64,000 nucleotides of DNA from Afifella sp. IM 167 (GTDB taxonomy: Bacteria > Pseudomonadota > Alphaproteobacteria > Rhizobiales > Afifellaceae): the NCBI RefSeq assembly GCF_020144925.1, contig NZ_NSLC01000004.1, positions 62,001 through 126,000 on the forward strand, read 5' to 3'. This document shows, piece by piece, positions 1 through 8,396 of the stretch (position 1 is the first letter of the stretch; every line of letters starts with the position of its first letter). Both the position numbers and the translations under genes were made by a program. The notes under the pieces were generated by a model. That model was given only the letters and a program-made list of their open reading frames with translations, was not told the DNA's origin and did no database searches.

Positions 1-841
1 CGTCGTCGATCTTGAGCGCGATACCGAGCCCCGTTTCGGGCAGGCTCGCGCAGAAGACACCCTCCGCGCCGGTCTTCACCAGCCCGCGGCGGCCGAGGGC
101 GGCCATGGCGGTGGTGCAGAAGCGCCCGCTGCCGGCCACAAGGAACGGGTATTCCACCGCCGCCTCGAAGATCTTCCTGGCCGCCGCGGCGCGCCCGGCG
201 GCCAGACCCTCTCCCGTGCCGAAGCGGGCAAAGCCGAGGGCGAGAGATTTCAGCGGCACCGCAAAGGTCGGGATGGAGCAGCCATCGATGCCGCAGGTCG
301 CGCTTTCATGCGCGGCGCCCGTCACATCCTCCAGCGCGGCGCGCACGAGGCGCTGCACGGGACGGGCCGCCTCCACATAGCCGGCGGGATCGAAGCCGGA
401 ATGCATGGCGACGGCCAGCATACCGGCGTGCTTGCCCGAGCAGTTGTTGTGGATCTGGCCGGGCTTCCTGCCCCGGCGCATCATCGCCTCGCTGGTCGGC
501 TCATGGCTCGGCCATTGCGCCCCACAAAGAAGGGCCCCTTCCGACAGTCCGGCACGTTCCAGCATCGCCTTGGCGAGCGCGGTATGGGCGGGCTCGCCGC
601 CATGCGAGGCCTGGGCGAGGGCCAGCTCGGCCGGACCGAAACCGAAAGCGGCGGCGGCTCCCGTCTCCACCAGCGGCAGGGCCTGGATCGCCTTCACCGC
701 CGAGCGCGGAAAGACGGGCCTTTCGATATCGCCGGCACTTGCACGCAACTTTCCCTGCGCATCGATCACCACGAAGGCGCCACGGTGAAAGCTCTCCACC
801 ACGGCACCGCGGGTTACCTCGGCAAGTACGGGATTGGCCAT
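1..841 (-). CDS. Type II L-asparaginase (partial, C-terminus beyond left edge)
   Basis: About 280 N-terminal residues of an asparaginase II family protein (PF06089 type, the rhizobial AnsA-like family), which hydrolyses L-asparagine to aspartate and ammonia in the cytoplasm. The family signatures are visible: the NNCSGKHAGML stretch at about residue 130 and the CGIDGCSIPTFAVPL stretch at about residue 170. The start is the ATG at 841, 8 bases after the stop of the upstream dehydrogenase gene, so the two are probably co-transcribed. The reading frame is open to the window edge, so the C-terminus cannot be judged. It could serve nitrogen release from amino acids or peptides imported by the upstream Opp-type transporter; that link is inference from position only. 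Confidence 0.93.
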   Translation of the reverse strand, partial: MANPVLAEVTRGAVVESFHRGAFVVIDAQGKLRASAGDIERPVFPRSAVKAIQALPLVETGAAAAFGFGPAELALAQASHGGEPAHTALAKAMLERAGLSEGALLCGAQWPSHEPTSEAMMRRGRKPGQIHNNCSGKHAGMLAVAMHSGFDPAGYVEAARPVQRLVRAALEDVTGAAHESATCGIDGCSIPTFAVPLKSLALGFARFGTGEGLAAGRAAAARKIFEAAVEYPFLVAGSGRFCTTAMAALGRRGLVKTGAEGVFCASLPETGLGIALKIDD

Positions 842-849
842 GATGCGGA

Positions 850-1593
850 TCAGTCGGGACGCAGGACGCCGGCGGCCATGAAGCCGCCATCGACGCAAAG
901 CGTGTGACCGTTGATGTAGCTGCCGGCGTCCGACAGGAGGAAATGGATGGCGGCCGCGACCTCCTCCGGATCGCCATAGCGGCGCTGGGGGATGCGCTCG
1001 CGCCAGATGCGGCGGGCCTCGGCGCTGTGCAGTTCGCGCACGAGCGGCGTGTCTATCGGACCCGGCGCCACAGCGTTGACGCGAATGCCGCGCGGCCCGA
1101 GCTCGGCGGCCATCACCTCGGTCATGGTGATCAGGCCGCCCTTGGATGCGCCGTAGGCGACGCGGCCGGCATTGCCGCGCATGCCGGAGACGGAGGCGAC
1201 GTTCACCACCGCGCCGCCATCCGACATGCGCAGCACGGCCGCCTTGGCCGCGATGAAGGCACCCGTGAGGTTGATCTCCAGAACCTGGCGGAAGAGCTCG
1301 GCATCCGTCTCCTCGAAGGGCACGTCCCGGGCAATGCCGGCGGAATTGACGAGGCCGAATGGCGGGCCGAAAGCCTCCTCGGCCTCGTCCAGCGCCTCCT
1401 CGACCGCTTCCTCATCGGTGATATCCGTCTCCACCAGAAGCGCGTCGCCGCCGCGAAGCTCGCCGTCGGCGGCCGCCAGGGCATCGCGGCTCACATCGAG
1501 CACACTCACCTGCCAGCCGCAGCCGGTGAGAAGCTTCGCCGTGGCAAGGCCGATTCCGGAGGCCCCACCGGCGATGATCACGTGCCCGCTCAT
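850..1593 (-). CDS. SDR-family NAD(P)-dependent oxidoreductase
   Basis: A 247-residue classical short-chain dehydrogenase/reductase. It shows the glycine-rich cofactor motif GGASGIG near residue 9, the NSAG motif near residue 87, and the YGASK active-site motif near residue 152 preceded by the VASVSG serine. The C-terminal segment contains the common NGHTLCVDGG. The acidic residue after beta-strand 2 (VLDVSRD) favours NAD(H) over NADP(H). The substrate cannot be read from sequence. It lies 141 bases after the cyclase gene and just before the asparaginase, on the same strand, with no terminator visible between, so it may be the distal part of the same transcript. Confidence 0.9.
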   Translation of the reverse strand: MSGHVIIAGGASGIGLATAKLLTGCGWQVSVLDVSRDALAAADGELRGGDALLVETDITDEEAVEEALDEAEEAFGPPFGLVNSAGIARDVPFEETDAELFRQVLEINLTGAFIAAKAAVLRMSDGGAVVNVASVSGMRGNAGRVAYGASKGGLITMTEVMAAELGPRGIRVNAVAPGPIDTPLVRELHSAEARRIWRERIPQRRYGDPEEVAAAIHFLLSDAGSYINGHTLCVDGGFMAAGVLRPD

Positions 1594-1734
1594 CCGCGGG
1601 CCGGGCCGCGCCTGACGGCGGCCTCTTCGCCGACCTTCCGGTACGTCACACTGCCCTCCCCCGCAGATTCCCTGCCGAAAGCGTATGCCGGGCTGCAGCG
1701 CCCGACAAGCGCCGCAGGCAAGAGGCCCAAGCTC

Positions 1735-3147
1735 TCAGGTGGAACGGCTCGGCCGCTTGACGACAAGCGCGGGGTCTTTGGCGGACTCCGTCTTCGCGGC
1801 AGGAGGCGGCAGGGGAGCGGTTTTCGCCGGGGCCAGAATGACGAGATCGACGGGCTCCGCGATGCCCTCGACCGCGCAGAGCCCGGGCATCTCGATGCTG
1901 CCTGGCGGGGTGAAGCCCTGCTCGCGCGCGATCTCCAGCATCGCCCTTGTCGTGAGCGCCGCCGTGCCCTGCGCACGGTTTGCGTCCTCCAGCTTCGCGG
2001 CAAGGTTGACCGGCGGGCCGATCACCGTGTGCTCCAGCCGCTCCTTGCCGCCGACGACGCCGACGACGGCCGGACCGCAGGCGGCGGCGCAGCCCACCAG
2101 CAGCGGGGCGCGCCCACGCCCGGAGCCCATCTCCCCGTCCAGCACTTCGGCCGCGGCAAGCGCGGCGTAGCAGGCGCCGAGCGCGTCGGCGGCGTAGCTT
2201 TCGCTCGGCTTCACCGCGCCGAAGGTGACGAGAATGCCATCGCCGAGAAACTTGTCGATATGGCCGTTGAAGCGCTGGATCGCATCGGCCATCAGCGTCT
2301 GGTAGCGGGTCAGGAGATCCATCACGTCGTCCGGATCGAGCTCGCGCGCGATCTGGGTAAAGCGGCGGATGTCGATGAAGACGGCGGCGACGTCGCGCGT
2401 GGCGCCCGTGCCGGGCATCAGATCGTCGGGATCCTGGCTGCCCACCGTCTCGGCGACCTCCGGGGCGAAAAAGCGGGAGAGATTGCCGACCGTCGCGTGA
2501 TCGCGCACCGCGGTGACGAGAAGCTGACGCGAGCGCACCAGCGCGAAGGCGAGAAGGAAGGTCGTCGCGGCGATGACGATGACCTTGTCGAGCTCGGCGC
2601 CGATGAGAACCCGGTTGCCGCTCGAATACTCGACATAGTTGCGGGTGATGCCGACGAAACGATCGTCGAAGAAGATGGCGAAACCGGCAAGCGACAGCCA
2701 GGCGCATACGGCGAGCGCACCCGTCAGGATGAGGAGCGTCGGGTCGAAGCGGAGCGCGCGCAGCGCGATGAAGAGGAAGAAATAGAGCACCGTCGGCGCC
2801 TTCAGGTAGAAGGCGGCCGGCTCGTCATACTGGATGTGGTAGGAAAAGATGATCGCCGTCAAAAGCGCCACGTCGATCACGATCGAGACGACGAGGAGCG
2901 GGGCGAAGAGCTTGCGCCTGTAGGCGAGAATGAGGCGCAGCATGGTGAAGATGGCATAGCCCGCCAGCGCATAGGGCACGAAATTGAAGCCGGCCGTGCC
3001 TTCGGCGCGCGGCAGGAGAAGGTAGGCGGAGCCGAAGAAGGTGATGAGGGCAAGCTGCGCCCAGCCGATGCGGATCTCGGCCTTCTCGTCGAGTTCGTCG
3101 ATCTGCCGTTGAAGGCTTTGCGGCAGTGCCTGCCTGACCCGGCTCAT
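1735..3147 (-). CDS. Membrane-anchored class III adenylate/guanylate cyclase
   Basis: A 470-residue protein with about six hydrophobic segments in residues 25-210, followed by a class III nucleotidyl cyclase domain (about 250-440). The two metal-binding aspartates are present: D259 in FIDIRRF and D303 in KFLGDG. The purine-selecting lysine K299 is present, and the partner position is threonine in HTVIG, as in class IIIb enzymes. In the VNLAAKLE segment the asparagine is kept but the usual transition-state arginine is lysine, a variant common in rhizobial cyclases as I recall them. The start ATG overlaps the stop of the metallo-hydrolase by 4 bases (ATGA), so the two are translationally coupled. 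It probably makes cAMP for the neighbouring cNMP-binding protein; ATP versus GTP preference is not proven by sequence. Confidence 0.93.
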   Translation of the reverse strand: MSRVRQALPQSLQRQIDELDEKAEIRIGWAQLALITFFGSAYLLLPRAEGTAGFNFVPYALAGYAIFTMLRLILAYRRKLFAPLLVVSIVIDVALLTAIIFSYHIQYDEPAAFYLKAPTVLYFFLFIALRALRFDPTLLILTGALAVCAWLSLAGFAIFFDDRFVGITRNYVEYSSGNRVLIGAELDKVIVIAATTFLLAFALVRSRQLLVTAVRDHATVGNLSRFFAPEVAETVGSQDPDDLMPGTGATRDVAAVFIDIRRFTQIARELDPDDVMDLLTRYQTLMADAIQRFNGHIDKFLGDGILVTFGAVKPSESYAADALGACYAALAAAEVLDGEMGSGRGRAPLLVGCAAACGPAVVGVVGGKERLEHTVIGPPVNLAAKLEDANRAQGTAALTTRAMLEIAREQGFTPPGSIEMPGLCAVEGIAEPVDLVILAPAKTAPLPPPAAKTESAKDPALVVKRPSRST

Positions 3148-4037
3148 CGGCCGCCGACCGGCGCCTCCCTGGCCTCCATCGGGCGGGCGAGCATTCGCGC
3201 GGCGGCATCGGCCTCCAGGAGCATGCCCTCACGCGCCACTTCCGCCGCCGGGAAAAGCGTTTGGATCTCTTCCCGGAGCCGGTCGAATTCGTCGTCGGAG
3301 CGTTCGGGATGATGGTGGAACATGACCGGCTGGGCGATGCCGGCCCTGCGGGAAAGGCTGAGCGCCTCTTGCCAGGTGGAATGACCCCAGCCCACATGGC
3401 TGCGGTATTCGGCGTCCGTGTAGGTAGCGTCATAGACCATGATGTCGGCCCCCTCCACGAAACGCTCCACGGCGTCGTCGGTGCCGCGCTCGCCATGCTC
3501 GTGGTCGGTGATGATGACGATGGAGCGGCCCTTGAAGTCGAAGCGGTAGCCGAGCGCCCCGCCGGGATGGTTGAGGCATTCGGTCGTGACGGAAAGGCCG
3601 TTGGGAAACCGCAGTGCCTCGCCGATTTTCAGGTCATGGAAGGCGCATTCCTTGAACACCACCGGCTGCACCGGAAAAAGGACCGGGTCCATGAGCCTTT
3701 CGAAGATGTCCTGCAGCTTGATGTCGGCGAGAAGGTGCCCGGCCATGAAGCGCACCTGGAAGTCCGGCTTGTAGGCCGGAGCAAAGAAGGGCAGGCCGCA
3801 GATGTGGTCGAGATGCGTGTGGGTGAAGAGCACCGTCACGCATTTGCGGCCGGAGGCCAGCATCGCCTTGCCGAGATCGTGCACGCCGCTGCCGCAATCG
3901 ACGACGACGCATTCATCGCCGGCGCGGATCTCCATGCAGGAGGTGTTGCCGCCATAGCGCACCGTTTTCGGGCCCGGCACCACATAGGAGCCGCGAACCC
4001 CCCAGAATCGGATGGAAAGGCCTGAGGATCCGCTCAT
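3144..4037 (-). CDS. Metallo-beta-lactamase-fold hydrolase, candidate cyclic-nucleotide phosphodiesterase
   Basis: A 297-residue MBL-fold enzyme. The metal-binding motif HTHLDH is at residues 73-78, with further ligand candidates in TDHEHGE, YDATY and FHHHPERSDDE. The N-terminal IRFWGVRGS start is typical of a bacterial MBL subfamily found beside signalling genes. The gene lies one base after the cNMP-binding protein stop and overlaps the cyclase start by 4 bases, so all three are made together. The position suggests hydrolysis of the cyclic nucleotide or of a related phosphodiester, but the enzyme has no classical PDE signature; the family contains many other hydrolases. Function as a PDE is inference. 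Confidence 0.85.
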   Translation of the reverse strand: MSGSSGLSIRFWGVRGSYVVPGPKTVRYGGNTSCMEIRAGDECVVVDCGSGVHDLGKAMLASGRKCVTVLFTHTHLDHICGLPFFAPAYKPDFQVRFMAGHLLADIKLQDIFERLMDPVLFPVQPVVFKECAFHDLKIGEALRFPNGLSVTTECLNHPGGALGYRFDFKGRSIVIITDHEHGERGTDDAVERFVEGADIMVYDATYTDAEYRSHVGWGHSTWQEALSLSRRAGIAQPVMFHHHPERSDDEFDRLREEIQTLFPAAEVAREGMLLEADAAARMLARPMEAREAPVGGR

Positions 4038-4038
4038 C

Positions 4039-4503
4039 TCAGGCGGCGTCTTGGGCCAGCTGGCTGCGCAGCTGCGCCAGGTCCTGGGTGGTGCGCTCGA
4101 GGCGCCGCGCCAGGACGCGCATGATGTCGAAGCTCATTTCCGGGAACTCCCTCATCAGGGTGAAAAGCTGATCGCGCGACAGCGTCAGCGCCTCGGTCTC
4201 GGCGGTCGCCACCACGGTGGCGGTGCGCGGCACCTCGAAGAGCACGGCGATCTCGCCGACGATGTCGTTGCGCGTCAGGCCGGCGACCTTCTTCTGGCCG
4301 CCGCCGCTGTCGACCAGCACCTCGCAGGCGCCCTTCAGGATGATGAAGGCGGTGTCGCCCTCGTCGCCCTGCCGGCACAGCGATTCGCCCGGATGGAAGA
4401 CCACCCGCTCGCTGATGAAGGCAAGCAGCTTGAGCTTGGAGACGTCGACATTGGCGAGGATCGGCACCGCCGAGAGCGCCCTCACCTCTTCTTCCATGCT
4501 CAT
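4039..4503 (-). CDS. Stand-alone cyclic nucleotide-binding (CRP-like) domain protein
   Basis: A 154-residue protein consisting of one cNMP-binding beta-barrel (residues about 15-130) and a C-terminal helix; there is no room for a DNA-binding HTH, so it is not a CRP/FNR transcription factor. The phosphate-binding cassette is well kept (GEIAVLFEVPRTATV, with Glu and Arg that contact the ribose and phosphate). The start ATG at 4503 has an in-frame second ATG at 4497. It begins 15 bases after the ABC protein gene stops and ends 1 base before the MBL gene. Inference: a cAMP sensor subunit acting on the ABC protein encoded just upstream. Confidence 0.92.
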   Translation of the reverse strand: MSMEEEVRALSAVPILANVDVSKLKLLAFISERVVFHPGESLCRQGDEGDTAFIILKGACEVLVDSGGGQKKVAGLTRNDIVGEIAVLFEVPRTATVVATAETEALTLSRDQLFTLMREFPEMSFDIMRVLARRLERTTQDLAQLRSQLAQDAA

Positions 4504-4518
4504 CTGCCCACTCCCTCT

Positions 4519-7170
4519 CTACTCTGCAGCAACGTCTTCGCCGGCGCCCGCCTCGCCGGCCTGCGGATCGGTCGGCCCCGCCTGGGGCCTTTCTTCCGAA
4601 ATGATCTCGCCACCTCTCATTTCAATGACATGGTCGAACCTGTCGGCGAGTTCCTTGCCCGACATGCCGATGATGAGCGTGCGGCCTTCCACCATCTCCT
4701 GCAGCCTCTCCAGCTGCTGGCGCTCGCCGGGATCGCCCGCGCCCTTGAAGAGATCGTCGAGAATGAGGACCGTCGGCCGGCGGATCAGCACCCTGAGGAG
4801 GCCGATCTTGACGCGCTGGCCGGAGGACAGGCGCGAGCCGTTGATGCCGACGCGGAAATCGAGGCCGGCGCGCAGGATGAGCGGCGTCAGCCCGAATTCC
4901 TCGACGCAGTCGGCGATCGCGGTCTCGGCGCGCTCGCGGCTCTTCGGGCGGTCTGCCCTGAGGCGGCCGAACAGGAGGTTCTCCTCGATCGAAAGCGCCT
5001 CGGAATAGGCCTCCCTCGAAAAGAAGTCGAAAGCGTCGGGGACGCTCGCCGTCAGCGTCTCCCAGACCTGCGGCCGCGCCTTGACCGATTTCTCCTCGAT
5101 CTCCGGCGTGACGATGCCGAGGCGGTGCTTGTTGGGAATGAGCTGCAGGGCAAGACCGATGAGGAGATTGCGGTCCTTGCGCTTCAGCTTCTCGGGCCCG
5201 TCCTTCGCCCGGCGCAGCAGCGCGGTCACTTCCGGCAGCTCCTCCATCGGAATGAAAGAGTAGGTGGCGAGCGCGTCGCTGCCCTCGCTGACGGAGGAGA
5301 ACAGCTCGACCATGGTCTCGGCGAGGCTGTGGCCGGCCGCCAGCAACAGATCCTCGAGCCCCGCTTTGGCGACGGCGGTCTCGAAAGCCGGCATCTCGGC
5401 GAGCTGGCGCGGCGTCATCGCCGGATCGCGCGGCACGCCGAAGACGATGTTCTCGGCGAGCGTGGCGCTGCGGTTGAAGGCGTCCGCCTTCCAGAATTCG
5501 ACGAAATCGGACTTGCCGCCGCCCGCGCCCACCTTTTCGGAAATCATGGCGCGGGCCGAGAGGATCATCTCGCGCGCCTCCTCTCCGATCGCATCGGGCA
5601 GGCGCGCCTGCAGGCCCATCCGATAGACCTCGTCGCTCATGCCGAAGGCCTTGATCTTCTCGATGAGGCGCATGTCGAGCTCGCGCACGGAGGCAACGCC
5701 GGCCTCGGAAAGATCCTCCCAGGCGCTCTGGTATTCGTAAGGCGCGTTGTCGGTCCGCATCGCCTCGGCCAGACGGCGGCGGCGCGCTTCCTCCGACAGG
5801 ACGTCCGTCGGCGCGATCGGCCGGTGCAGGAGGCCGTAGACGAGATTGAAGCGGATGGTGTCGTTGAGGATGTAGGGATGGCCGGAGGCATAGCCGATGC
5901 GCCGGCCGAGGACGGATTGCGGCAGGGCATCGAGGGACTGGCCGTCGAGTTCGATCCTTCCGGAGACGGGCGAGAGGAGACCCGCCAGCATCTGCAGGAG
6001 CTGGGTGCGCCCGCTGGATTCGGCCCCGACGATGGCGACCCGTTCGCCGAGACTGATCTCGGCGCTGATGTCGTTCACCTCCTGGCCCGCCCCCTCGCCC
6101 GCATAGGTGACGTGGTTGAGGACGAGGCGCGAGCAGGAATCGAGATCGAATTCCGGCTCCGCATGCAGGCGCTCTACCGGATAAAGGTCGGGCGGGTCGA
6201 ACTGCTCGACCACGGAGACGTACTTCACCTGGGTATCGGCGAGGCTCTGGTAGTAGTCGAGAAGCTCCTTCCACGGGGAGGCGAGGTCCTTGTAGGCCGC
6301 CAGGACGGCGACGAGCGCACCGAAGGAGATATCCCCGTTGATCACCAGATAGCCGCCGATCGAATAGAAGAAAAACGGGGTGATCTGGTTCATGAAATTG
6401 TTGATGAACTTGATCATGAACTTCCGCTTGAAGATCTCATAGCGGATGTCGAAATTTCTCTGCAGCCGATTGGTGAATTCGGCGAGGTGGTAGGCGACCG
6501 TGTTGTTGGCGTGAATGTCGCGCACGCCGCCGATGGCGGCGCCGACATCCTCCGAAAGCTCCCGCAGATTGCGCACGCGCTCGCGCGCCAGCTGGTTCAC
6601 GCGCTTCTGCATGCGCGGGATCAGCCAGCCCTGGACGGGATAGAGCGCCACCGCCGCGCCACCCAGGAGCGGGTCCTGCATGAAGATGAAGAAGAGATAG
6701 ACGAGCAGCGTGCCGCCCTGGAAGACGGGCACGGCGATCGCATCGGCGATGAAGCCGCCGAGCGGCTGCACTTCGGAGGCGATCATGGCGATGATCTCGC
6801 CGGAGGAGGTGCGCGAGAAATACGGCAGGCGGAAGCGCAGAACCCGCTCGAAGAGCTGGTAGCGCAGGCGCCGCAGGGTGCGCTCGCCCGCGAGGCCCTT
6901 GTAGACGTTCATCACGTATTTGACGACGCCGTTGAGGCCGACGAAGAACAGGAAGGTGAAGGACAGAAGCAGCAGAAACTGGATCTGATCGAACTCGAAG
7001 CCGAGATATTGCTTGGGGAAATCCTTGCCGCCGATCGCCTGATTGACGATCATCTTCGGAAGTTCGAGCGTGACGTAGAGGATCGGGAACGAAACGAGCG
7101 TGATCGCCAGGATGATCAGCTGCTGGGCGCGCGAATAGCGCCAGATGTAGCGAAAGAAATTCCGGTCCAA
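4519..7170 (-). CDS. Exporter-type ABC protein with degenerate, expanded ATPase domain
   Basis: An 883-residue protein if it starts at the TTG at 7170, which follows a GGGAAG-like ribosome site; the longer open frame to 7371 would overlap the permease gene by 150 bases and reads as arginine-rich noise. Residues 1-320 form an ABC exporter membrane domain with about five to six hydrophobic segments. The nucleotide-binding domain begins at about 345. Its Walker A is GAESSGRT (382-389, Lys replaced by Arg). The signature LSSGQ is at about 781-785, roughly 270 residues later than usual. Walker B reads VLILDD (catalytic Glu replaced by Asp), and the switch histidine is absent (IIGMSGKE). The ENI-FG motif that normally occurs once is seen three times. 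The ATPase is therefore probably weak or inactive. It is followed closely by the cNMP-binding gene. Confidence 0.88.
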   Translation of the reverse strand: MDRNFFRYIWRYSRAQQLIILAITLVSFPILYVTLELPKMIVNQAIGGKDFPKQYLGFEFDQIQFLLLLSFTFLFFVGLNGVVKYVMNVYKGLAGERTLRRLRYQLFERVLRFRLPYFSRTSSGEIIAMIASEVQPLGGFIADAIAVPVFQGGTLLVYLFFIFMQDPLLGGAAVALYPVQGWLIPRMQKRVNQLARERVRNLRELSEDVGAAIGGVRDIHANNTVAYHLAEFTNRLQRNFDIRYEIFKRKFMIKFINNFMNQITPFFFYSIGGYLVINGDISFGALVAVLAAYKDLASPWKELLDYYQSLADTQVKYVSVVEQFDPPDLYPVERLHAEPEFDLDSCSRLVLNHVTYAGEGAGQEVNDISAEISLGERVAIVGAESSGRTQLLQMLAGLLSPVSGRIELDGQSLDALPQSVLGRRIGYASGHPYILNDTIRFNLVYGLLHRPIAPTDVLSEEARRRRLAEAMRTDNAPYEYQSAWEDLSEAGVASVRELDMRLIEKIKAFGMSDEVYRMGLQARLPDAIGEEAREMILSARAMISEKVGAGGGKSDFVEFWKADAFNRSATLAENIVFGVPRDPAMTPRQLAEMPAFETAVAKAGLEDLLLAAGHSLAETMVELFSSVSEGSDALATYSFIPMEELPEVTALLRRAKDGPEKLKRKDRNLLIGLALQLIPNKHRLGIVTPEIEEKSVKARPQVWETLTASVPDAFDFFSREAYSEALSIEENLLFGRLRADRPKSRERAETAIADCVEEFGLTPLILRAGLDFRVGINGSRLSSGQRVKIGLLRVLIRRPTVLILDDLFKGAGDPGERQQLERLQEMVEGRTLIIGMSGKELADRFDHVIEMRGGEIISEERPQAGPTDPQAGEAGAGEDVAAE

Positions 7171-7220
7171 CGGCTTCCCGCTCTTCCCTTCAGCCCTCCG
7201 GCGCCGACGACGGATGCCTG

Positions 7221-8396
7221 CTACTTGTACGGATCTGCCGCGTCGCGCAGCCCGTCGCCGAAGAACGAGAATGCTAACACGACTATGATCACCGGCACTA
7301 CTGGCGCAACGAGCCATGGGTAGACTGTGATAATTGTCACAGACTGAGCCTCGTTGAGCATGACACCCCATGAGATCGTCGGCCGTCTCAGACCCAGATT
7401 GAGGAAGGAGAGCGCCGTCTCACCGAGGATCATGGAAGGCACCGAGAGCGTCGCGCTGGCGATGAGGTGGCTCATGAAGCCCGGGACGAGGTGGCGCGAG
7501 ATCACGCGGCTCGGCGAGGCGCCCATCAGGACGGCGGCCTTGGCGTATTCCTCCTCGCGCAGGGCGAGCAGCTTGGAGCGCACGGCGCGCGCAAGGCCCG
7601 GCCAGTCCAGGAGCCCGAGAATGATGGTGATGCCGAAATAGATCAGGATCGGGCTCCACGTCACCGGCAGGGCGGCGGAGAGGGCCATCCACAGCGGCAG
7701 TTCCGGCAGCGAGCGCAGCACCTCGATGACGCGCTGGACGAGCGAGTCGATCCAGCCGCCGAAATAGCCGGCCATGCCGCCGATGACGACACCGAAGAGG
7801 GTGGAGATGGCGACGCCGATGAGGCCGACGGTGAGCGAGATGCGGGCGCCGTGAACGAGGCCGGAGAAGACGTCGCGCCCGAGCCGGTCCGTGCCGGCAA
7901 GGAAAGCGGTGCCGCCGAGGGGAGGGCAGAAGAGATGGAAACGGCCCTCCACGAGGCCCCAGAAACGATAGGGCTCGCCCAGGCAGAAGAAGCGCAGGCG
8001 GTCGACGCCCGTCTCGTCGCGCTCGTAATCCCAGCGCAGGAGGTCGAGGTTCACCGAGGCTGTGTAGGGGTGCACGAAGGGCCCGACGAACTCGCCATCC
8101 TGGAAGAGGTGCAGGCCCTGCGGCGGCGCATAGAGGTAGTCCACGTGCCGCTGGTTCGGCTGGTAGGGCGCGATCACTTCGGCGAAGGGCACGCAGAGAT
8201 AGAACAGCAGCAGGACGATGCCGGAGACGACGGCGAGGCGATGGCGGCGGAACTTCCACCACATGATGGTGAAGGCGGAGGCGGAGTAGAAGCGCTCCTG
8301 CGCGGGCGTCAGCACCTCCACGGCGCCCGGATCGAAGGGCGCCTTGTCGACGTAATGCGGGAAGTGGCCGGGCTCCGGCGGCGTTGCCTCGGTCAT
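7221..8396 (-). CDS. ABC transporter permease, OppC/DppC family
   Basis: A 391-residue inner-membrane permease of the peptide/nickel importer family. The first membrane segment is at about residues 50-72, then an unusually long periplasmic stretch of some 110 residues, then five further segments. The coupling-loop EAA-type motif is seen around EEYAKAAVLMGASPSRVI. It overlaps the partner permease by 4 bases (ATGA) and forms the heterodimeric channel with it. The enlarged periplasmic loop resembles that of microcin C/oligopeptide YejE-type permeases. Substrate is probably a peptide or peptide-like molecule. Confidence 0.93.
   Translation of the reverse strand: MTEATPPEPGHFPHYVDKAPFDPGAVEVLTPAQERFYSASAFTIMWWKFRRHRLAVVSGIVLLLFYLCVPFAEVIAPYQPNQRHVDYLYAPPQGLHLFQDGEFVGPFVHPYTASVNLDLLRWDYERDETGVDRLRFFCLGEPYRFWGLVEGRFHLFCPPLGGTAFLAGTDRLGRDVFSGLVHGARISLTVGLIGVAISTLFGVVIGGMAGYFGGWIDSLVQRVIEVLRSLPELPLWMALSAALPVTWSPILIYFGITIILGLLDWPGLARAVRSKLLALREEEYAKAAVLMGASPSRVISRHLVPGFMSHLIASATLSVPSMILGETALSFLNLGLRRPTISWGVMLNEAQSVTIITVYPWLVAPVVPVIIVVLAFSFFGDGLRDAADPYK

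Noticed and set aside
904-3312. An 802-codon open frame on the plus strand
   Set aside because: Antisense to the SDR, cyclase and hydrolase genes; its protein is Arg/Gly/Asp-rich with no domain, as expected from GC-rich codon position bias.
4012-7323. A 1103-codon open frame on the plus strand
   Set aside because: Runs antisense over the cNMP-binding and ABC genes, which have clear motifs; composition is typical shadow coding.
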